Assembly (NCBI RefSeq): GCF_048544455.1
Contig: NC_133534.1
Span: forward strand, 36,394,217-36,458,216
Reading direction: 5' to 3'
From: Silene latifolia
Lineage: Eukaryota; Streptophyta; Magnoliopsida; Caryophyllales; Caryophyllaceae
Length of the DNA stretch: 64,000 nt
This document shows, one piece after another, positions 56,966 to 64,000 of the stretch. The position numbers and the translations under genes are program-made. Positions within the stretch are counted from its first letter, which is position 1. The number at the start of each line of letters is the position of its first letter. The notes beneath the pieces were generated by a model. The model saw only the letters and a program-made list of their open reading frames with translations, ran no database searches and had not been told where the DNA came from.

Positions 56966-58493
56966 TCATTCGCCATCATCATCATCATCATCATCATCGC
57001 GGTATCTATACCCGCTAGAACCTCCTTGGTCATACCCTCCTCCTTGACCATAGTATCCCCCACCTTGACCGCCAAAGTTCCCGGCTTGGTCCCCTTGATT
57101 AGGGAACAAAAGGTGTGGTTGAGCCCAAGATGGACGAGGACCATTAGGGTCGATATACCCTTGTTGTGCCATTTGGTACTATTGAGGATAAAGGGCCAAA
57201 TAGTTGTTGACCCTCCCATCATATACTCCAAGATCAACCTTCTTCATAAGATCCATCAAATCATTCCCATTCGGAGCATTGGGCACTTGTGGTGTGAATG
57301 GCACTTGAGGAGTGGAGTATGTTGGGATGGGTACATAGGAAGGTGGGGCGTTAGCCCTTGCCGGTATCCCGCGAGGTTGTGGAGGTTGGCGGGGTGCTTC
57401 TTCTCTTTGAGGGGGGGTTGGGGTATATTTCAATGTCGAGGAGGTAGCTCGGCGTAGGTGAATACCGGCTCAACCTCAGGTCGGTAGCGGGTACATTCCA
57501 CCCCGTAAGAACAATAGAGGAACACCCTTTTGTAAACCACTCTACACTCCCGGTTTGAGTGTAGGTACACCACCGGTGGTGGTTGAATATGGCATCCTCA
57601 TCAATTAAAGTGCTACCCTCAAGTGGCACATAATCCCAATGATTGTTAAATCCGGGACAAAGTTCATTCGCCAATATTGTAATTAAACCTCCCATCACGA
57701 AGGTCTTGATTTGGGAGCTCCCTTGAGCAAAGTCGAAGAATCTTGTGAGCATCTCAAGGGGGGTGTTGAAGTTATAGGGTCTTGTTCCCCGAACATTTAG
57801 ATAGGACTCTAGAAAGGTCAAATCAAGGAGAGTGTACCTATCTTGCTCATATCTCCCGTTGATAGTGCCGGCAATAAAGCGTTCGGTGATTCGAATCACC
57901 GGATGTTCAATTGCGAAGGTATATCATTGTTTCAAATGTATGAAGTCCTTCCCGGAAATAGCCCTCCAAACTTGGTCCACATCAAAGTCGGCAGGTTTGT
58001 CGGTGTTTTCCGTTGGCACAACAAGACCAAAAATACTCACAAATTGGTTGAGGGTTAGTCTATGGTCGTGGTTGCACAATCGGAATTCTATGCAAACGGT
58101 CCTTTGCGTGTTTGTGACGATGTGAAGGCTACTCAAGAATTCCAGGGTAAGGCTAAGGTAGGTCTCTTCGTGGGCATAGAATAGTTTTCCAAGCCCCAAA
58201 CCATCAAAGAACATTTTGGTATGGTACCTTATACCTAGGACCTCTAGTACTTTGGTATCGATGAATTGAGTTGGCTCAAAATGCTTACCTAGCAATGTGA
58301 CGAACTTCTTGCGATGTTCATTGGAAGTGAAGATCACCTCCGGAAAGTATTCAAGTTGCTCCACCCCTCCTATTATCACAACGCGGTGGTGTCTTGGTGG
58401 CATCCTTTCTTGAGCGGATGAAGAAGATGAGCCCTTGCGCTTCTTGGTTGCGGACTCAACGAGTTTCTTGGCTTTTCCCTTGAGATTCATCAT
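56966..58493 (-). pseudogene. Athila-type env-like / ORF1 gene, interrupted by stops
   Basis: Minus strand, ATG at 58493. Successive pieces are 58493-57924, 57899-57351, 57433-57179 and 57172-56966. They start with a Lys/Ser-rich head, continue through EVLGIRYHTKMFFDGLGLG, then YLSLTLEFLSSL and FVMGGLITILANELCPGF, and end in a Pro-rich and then Gly/Asp-rich tail. These strings correspond to the plant Athila retrotransposon protein that follows pol (called ORF1 or env-like). Its function is unproven; relatives may have membrane segments, but I see no clear one here. Stops at 57924 and 57179 and a frame change near 57400 break it. A GAT repeat at 56972-57000 encodes the Asp run at the end. Confidence 0.65.
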
Positions 58494-58608
58494 TTTGATT
58501 TGGGCAAGTTAGGGTTTGGCTGATTTTTGTTGTGATGGGGGGTGTTTGGAGATGAAGATGTGTGGATTAGGTTTAGATAAGGTGAGGAAATGAGGGATGG
58601 TGGGGGTG

Positions 58609-58616
58609 TTTTTATA
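58609..58616 (-). promoter_or_regulatory. Candidate TATA box upstream of the env-like ORF
   Basis: The minus strand reads CTATAAAAACACC, about 115 bp before the ATG at 58493. This would allow an internal promoter for the downstream gene, but the evidence is the motif and spacing only. Confidence 0.35.
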
Positions 58617-58619
58617 GAA

Positions 58620-59050
58620 AAGTAGTGTGGGACGAGTGGCTTAGGGTCGGGCTCGAACGGCTTTTACGAGGTAGGTGCATAAATCCGAGCGTCTTTAGTG
58701 TCGGGACGAGCGTCTTGCTGCAGGGGTCCGAGCGTCTTGTGGAGAATACACTCGGATTCTAATCCAGTGATTCTGCCTCATCTGTTGTGGGCTAAGGAAG
58801 AGCATATCGAGCTTGAGACGAGCGGCTAAGGTAGGATGAGCGTCTTCTACAGAATCCGCTCGGATTCTAATCCAGTGCAAAATTTTCTTCAAGATGCCTC
58901 ATAGGACGAGCGTCTTTCTGCTAATATGAGCGTCTCTCCCTGGACGAGCGTCTTATCTTATAATCCGCTCGTATTTAAAGTCAGCGCCAAACAGTACCCA
59001 TAAGGAGGCTGAGGACGAGCGTATCGCCCTCGGGACGAGCGTCCAGCGCT
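58620..59050. repeat. Cluster of dispersed GACGAGCGTCTT words
   Basis: At least ten variants of GACGAGCGTCTT, GAGCGTCT or CGCTCG occur in about 430 bp, with irregular spacing. The longer word CTCGGATTCTAATCCAGTG occurs twice (near 58749 and 58858). The same vocabulary appears in the Athila-like LTR at 49670-49800. It is non-coding by appearance. Confidence 0.7.
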
Positions 59051-59520
59051 GTTTTTCATACTTTTCATTCTTTTCTTTCCAAGATCATACCCTTGCACCC
59101 TTTTGTTATTCCTCATCTTTTTCTGAAATTGTGCTCAATAAAAATGTAAGAAAACTCTCTCTCACTACTCTCATGCAAGAAATTGTAAATAAAAGTGCGG
59201 AAAATGTACAATATTATACAAGGCAAAGGTTCGAGAAATATCTTACAAATGGTGGTTTAAGATAAGACTCCACCAAACTAGTTTAATTTGTAGAAATTCT
59301 TTGTCCATAGAGCTCAAGGCTCTTAGGAGGAGATCAAAGGCTTGTGAACAAGCTCCAAATAAGCATAAGTATGATTTTCTTAACTTCAAGACGAAGCTTG
59401 TCCAAAGAAATTTGTCATTCATTCTTGTTTTCTTCTTCTAGCTTCTTGGCACTTGAATATTTACGATGCTTCAAACCAACTAGCTCATGATTCTTGTCAA
59501 CATAAGGCATGAAGTATGGT
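59051..59520 (-). other. Probable Athila interior, unassigned
   Basis: Minus strand has a short frame including KWKSLNNREPYFMPYVDKN and SAKKLEEENKN, ending near 59417, which I cannot place in a family. The rest is AT-rich. The junction with the copia LTR is not resolved. Confidence 0.3.
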
Positions 59521-60858
59521 TCGCGGTTGTTCAGAGACTTCCACTTACCACCTTTTCTTCAATTTCGGTGATGATGATGAAGGAAAAGTAGATCTATATA
59601 CTCAACATATTCATATATGTTTTATTTTAATTTGTCATAAAATTAAATGGTGGATCTTATGCATGCAAACTAATAAACAATATAAAGAAGAAACCATCAT
59701 CTTACATTGTGATTTTCGGATTTATGGGCACAAGTGAGTTCACCTACTCACTTGTTCTTGAGCTTCCAAATATTGGATGAACAAGGTTCAAATTAGAACT
59801 TCTCCCAAAAGCATATACCTAAGGAAACTCATAATAACCAATATTATTTAGATCTAGTAATAATATTAGTTTTACTATAAAATTGACACAAAATAAATTG
59901 TATTTTTACTCTTGAAAATCTCGGTCAAGAGGGAGAATTTTGTGAGATTTTATTTCTCTAGAATTTTACAAATTGTAGAGAGTTTCTAATTTTCTTACTC
60001 TAGAAAAAATTTTTTATCCAAAAAAATGATGAATGAATCTTGAAAAGAAAAACTCTCTTTTCTTTTCTCATATGCTTGGCCGAAAAAAGGCCTTGGGTAG
60101 TATGCCCAATGCTTTTTATTTTTGCTCTTCTCAAAAGCTTAGGTTTGCATTGCTACTTGTTAGCTTCCATCATTGTGTTTTCCACTTAACAATTAACACA
60201 ATTTTATTCCACTAACTCCCTCCATAATTTCGGTACATTCAATATAAAATGGATGGTCCATTTTATTTTGTCATTTGTCAATTGTAACATATGTGACATG
60301 TTACTTGACATATGAAATTGTAATTTATTTTTAACATATTAAAAATCAACATACTCATAAAATATGTCATATACAAAATCGACTAGTAATTCGTAATTAC
60401 TTGTACAAAAATGGTTTCCAAATTATAAACTACAACATTCTGTATTTATAATAATTTATTCATTCCGTTTCAATTGTTTCTGTAAACAATAATTTCATCT
60501 AAGTAATAAAACAATTCGATTACTTAGACCGTGTCTCATTTAATCATATTTACAATAAGATACGTAAATTATACTCACAAAATTATCCGTTAATTTTAAG
60601 CAATTTAATTAACTCGTATCGGTATACGATTAATTAAATAATCAATTAAGAGTATTTCCTATAGGTATGACCTAAGGGGATCAATCGATCACCACCGTCG
60701 CACGACGGTGATGTCAAACTCTAGTCACCAATCATTACCGATATGTGTGGACCGATTTGATGTAAAATATTACATCCCACATGTATTCTTAAAATGAGAT
60801 TTAATAATGATATTTAAATCATGTGATCGCACTATTGTTGAGAACACATTTCCCAACA
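59521..60858 (-). repeat. 3' LTR of a Ty1/copia element (outer end approximate)
   Basis: On the minus strand an LTR starts TGTTGGGAAATGTGTTCTC at 60858, immediately after the polypurine tract CAAGTGGGAGAT, a border typical of plant copia elements. The sequence below is non-coding and AT-rich. The low-coordinate end is not defined by any motif or duplication I could find; 59521 is a guess. Confidence 0.5.
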
Positions 60859-60874
60859 ATCTCCCACTTGTCCT
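60859..60874 (-). other. Polypurine tract of the copia element
   Basis: Minus strand GACAAGTGGGAGAT lies directly before TGTTGGGAAATG. It sets the element's orientation as minus. Confidence 0.6.
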
Positions 60875-63800
60875 CGACAAGTGTGCGTCACCAATTCTCT
60901 TGTCCTATTACTATCTCCCACTCAATGCAAGGTGTCTTTCGGGTCGTACTTGCAAGTGATCATATCGAGAGTGGTTTCCTCGATCTGGAGAATAACTGAT
61001 TGACCGGATTTATCTATCATAGATACCTTCCGAGCGTGGCCACGCATTTCCAGTTCATTACTCCTCGAGTGGCCCTGAGATATTGTTTTAACCCTGACAA
61101 GGGGGTGGACAATTCCTATCGCACTTATTCCCTTCGACTAGCCACAGCCATCATAACCCAAAATATGCCCATTTGACCCCATTTACGAAGGTCGTAGTAA
61201 CACAAATCAAAGTTAATCTGAAACTGTGCCATCTTAGGCGAACAGTCTTTAGTCAAAAGAATTGACTCATTATAATACTATAGCAGCTCTCGCCACGACC
61301 AGGCTATATAAATTGCCAGAACTCTATAAGCGGTCATAAGGCCCGACAGAGTGTTCCTAACAGTCTGCCTATGTGATCGACTAGTCATCTCACATGACTA
61401 TATGGCACTTGAACTTGCCATCAATCGCATCACACTCTAGTCACTTCGAGACGTCACCTCATACAAGCGACTATGGGCTAATACTATGTTAATCCGGGTT
61501 CACTTTAACGGGGTTCAACGTTGTCTCTACAACCCGTTTGGATGTAACAAAGTATAATAAAAGAGTTTTAAAGTAAAACTCGAACGACAAATGCGATTAT
61601 CACATATGAATAGTCAATGCCTGATTACTATTTCATGTTCTATAATCTAATTTGATCTTGTACGTAGTTGTTCATTTCAATTCAATTGAAATGACATGAC
61701 TCATCATGTTTAGCCTTTGAGAAGGCTTTGGTTAGTAGGTTTTATCAATTTCTTGTACCTTACTCAACCTTACTACATACTCGTTTTCCTCTGTAATGTA
61801 TACATTTGCATCACAAAACTTTCTGAGTACGTGTCGAGATCCAATCAAGACATAGGTCCTCTAGCCTAAGAATAGCTCCCACTGTTTTCACAGTGTGCGG
61901 GACTCATCCTCTTGCACATCTCATGATTGCAAGTGTACTCAATTTCCGTTATAAATATCTCTCATTGTTCATTATTGCCTAGAACGATTCTAGAAAATCT
62001 ACTTCTTAATTAACATAGCCACAATGGTATCTTAACCATCTTAATGTGTTTTGATTATGGTTTTGTCGGAAACCATGCGCAATCTCAATTATCAATTGTC
62101 ACTTGTGTAACACCCTTACACAAAATTGCATCATAAACACTTTGCTTTACTTCCTTAATGTTTCTGCAAGCACTTAAGGGTAATCTTTATAGCTTACTTG
62201 GTAAAGATTACTTCAATTCGATTTTGAAAACAATTCATCATACTCAAAGTATATGAGGTGTTATACATCATTACTCATTTAATTGATCCGGTAGCGGAAG
62301 CAAATGGAATCAATCAAATATGTTCAATTTAATTGAACTAGTCATGAATCTTATCAACATAAGACTTCTTATTGACGCTAATATCATGTAGATTTATCTT
62401 CATAAATCTGGATATTAAAGATGTATTATATTACTCCAAAAGTCTTAAATCATTCTTAATGATCAATATGTCATCCACATATCGGACTAAATAAAATTTC
62501 CGTAACTCCAACTAAACTCCATGTATAAACACAACTTCTCGATTTATCGAGAAAAGTTTTATAACATGATCAAAACATTGATTCCAACTCATTGATGTCC
62601 TACTTAAGATTCTCTCTTAAATTTCACATTATCTTAGGATTGCAAGAATCTACAAAAACTCAAGACATGTATTGAATACATTCCTTCTAATTGAAGAAGT
62701 GGGTTTTAGATTCACTCGCTATGTATTTCATAATATTGAAACACAATCCCTAAGAAGATCCAAATAGACTTAAGCATTTCCACTGGTGCAAAACCCTTTG
62801 CAACCAATCAAACCTTGAAATCTGTCTTTATTAGTGCAAAACCCTTTGTCACTAATCAAGCCTTTTTGTTTCGGATTTTCATGGCTCTAAGCCTTGTAAT
62901 GAGTTGCGACTTAAACACTCTTATGTAAGTCATTTGTTGATTATTTTCCAGAAGTAATCAACTTGAATCAAACAATTTCTTTTGTAAGTTATAAGCTCTT
63001 TACTTTCTTAAAAGTAGCATGAATTCATCATCTTTAACAAGTGACGAATTTAACCTCCTAGGTTTTGAAGAAACAATGTCATACACAAAACGTCTCATGT
63101 AGCCAAGAAAGACCAGTTTCTTGCGACATAACATTCTCTGTGGCATTCTTTGTGGCTCTTGAATAATTTCTCCCACTCTGTCTTCTAAAAATAAACTTGT
63201 ATTTTAGAAAGACAGCTTCACGAGCCGCAAACCCGTCGTACTCGTGATAATTGAAGAGGGAAAAATGAGCATTTGTTTCTTGTAAAAACTTACAAACATG
63301 GTACCCTTACCATTTCATATCTCATATGATTCGATTTAGTGGAAAAATAATTTAGACAAAAATTGATAAAATCCCCAAAAGGATCAAGTAACTCAAAGTA
63401 ACTTGATTGAAGTCCAAACCATATTGAATAGCGTTTGATTTCTTATCCAACCACACATTATTCTATAATGCGTGCTAAGAGAGATTAACTTGTGATACTA
63501 TATCACATTTCCTTTGGCTTATATCAAAGTCTTCACTTTGATAATCCCATCACGACTAAATCGTGATTCCCTGAACTCTTTAAACTTCTTCAAAGATTTT
63601 TCTATTTACCTTATTAAGTGAACACATTAGCGTCAACTTAAATCGTTGGTAAAAGAAAATGATTAACCTATTTTGGATCAATGATTTAAAACCTCGATCT
63701 CCTTTTCAACCAAAAGGCACGAGATATCTTACTTTGAATACAAGATACGCATATACCATTAACAATCTAATGGTTTCAAGAGTACTCGATAACTCTTTGC

Positions 63801-64000
63801 GTTCATCATTCCAAAATTCAAGGTTTAATCTTGGGTTACCAATTTGAGTCTTGCATCATCTTCATGATATATCATTCTAGTTTGGTTTAGAATATAATCA
63901 CCTTGATAATGGGCTAGCCATACATCAAATCGTGGTGTATAGGGTCACAAAAGTGAAACCTCTTTTGTATCTTAACAAGTTTGTATTCTTATTTAGAGTT
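60875..64000 (-). mobile_element. Degraded Ty1/copia internal region, running off the window
   Basis: Orientation minus. Positions 60900-62000 are non-coding 3' sequence. Farther up, remnants of pol are legible: a reverse transcriptase YVDDILII motif at about 62490-62460, and a short SGRIIQEPQRM-like frame near 63180 in the linker position between integrase and reverse transcriptase. Frames are interrupted every few dozen codons, so this is an old copy. The 5' part lies beyond base 64000. Confidence 0.5.
62340..62500 (-). pseudogene. Copia reverse transcriptase remnant with YVDD motif
   Basis: Minus strand encodes FYLVRYVDDILIIKNDLRLL then a stop. A later piece, KSYVDKIHD, fits the conserved region that follows about 40-60 residues after YVDD in copia reverse transcriptases. 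The spacing and order agree; the rest is too decayed to follow. Confidence 0.55.

Noticed and set aside
56897-57457. 186-codon plus-strand frame over the env-like region
   Set aside because: Antisense shadow of the Athila-type protein and its GAT repeat.

Overview
This is plant nuclear DNA: AT-rich, with intron-containing genes and a dense mix of plant LTR retrotransposons, MITEs and a LINE. The two host genes are typical of angiosperms, and the transposon families (Tekay, Tat and Athila lineages, Tourist- and Stowaway-type MITEs) suit a eudicot with a large, repeat-rich genome. The sequence alone does not fix the family or species.

Layout. Positions 1-8500 are a small gene island. It holds the N-terminal 570 codons of a PLS-type pentatricopeptide repeat protein (MEF7/At5g09950-like, minus strand, cut by the window start) and a complete four-exon phytochrome gene, best matched to PHYE (minus strand, 1126 aa). 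Positions 8500-13540 are an AT-rich intergenic stretch packed with MITEs: a MULE-type MITE with a 10-bp target duplication and a Stowaway nested inside it, a Tourist-like MITE bloated by an AAT microsatellite, and a hAT-like MITE. From about 13.7 kb to the end I see no autonomous host gene, only nested transposons.

The nest, outside in. (1) A Tat-lineage Ty3/gypsy element in minus orientation (about 13736-26483) has a 2.5-kb LTR, a polypurine tract, a 3' UTR full of tandem repeats, two decayed antisense ORFs (a plant mobile domain gene and a DUF7745-like gene), and an RNase H-integrase remnant. (2) An Athila-like element, also minus, has its 3' LTR split between 26484-27538 and 49600-50086, its 3' UTR at 50087-52035, and a broken env-like ORF at 56966-58493. 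(3) A Tekay-type chromovirus sits in the Athila LTR as LTR-internal-LTR-internal-LTR (27539-49594) with one TTAAC duplication around the whole array. (4) A 5'-truncated LINE with a 15-bp duplication sits in the third LTR. (5) A 4.7-kb terminal-inverted-repeat element, flanked by TA microsatellites (52115-56839), lies in the Athila 3' UTR. It carries pieces of at least three host genes (PRA1 family, acetyl-CoA synthetase, rumi-like glycosyltransferase) plus a pair of inverted tRNA-like sequences and a minisatellite. (6) A degraded Ty1/copia element, minus strand, fills about 59.5-64 kb.

The host genes have separate jobs: organelle RNA editing for the PPR protein and red/far-red light sensing for the phytochrome. 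Nothing suggests they are functionally linked. The strongest candidates for new biology are the multi-gene-capturing element with its tRNA-like inverted pair, the three-LTR chromovirus array, and the Tat element with two antisense genes and repeat nurseries in its 3' UTR.
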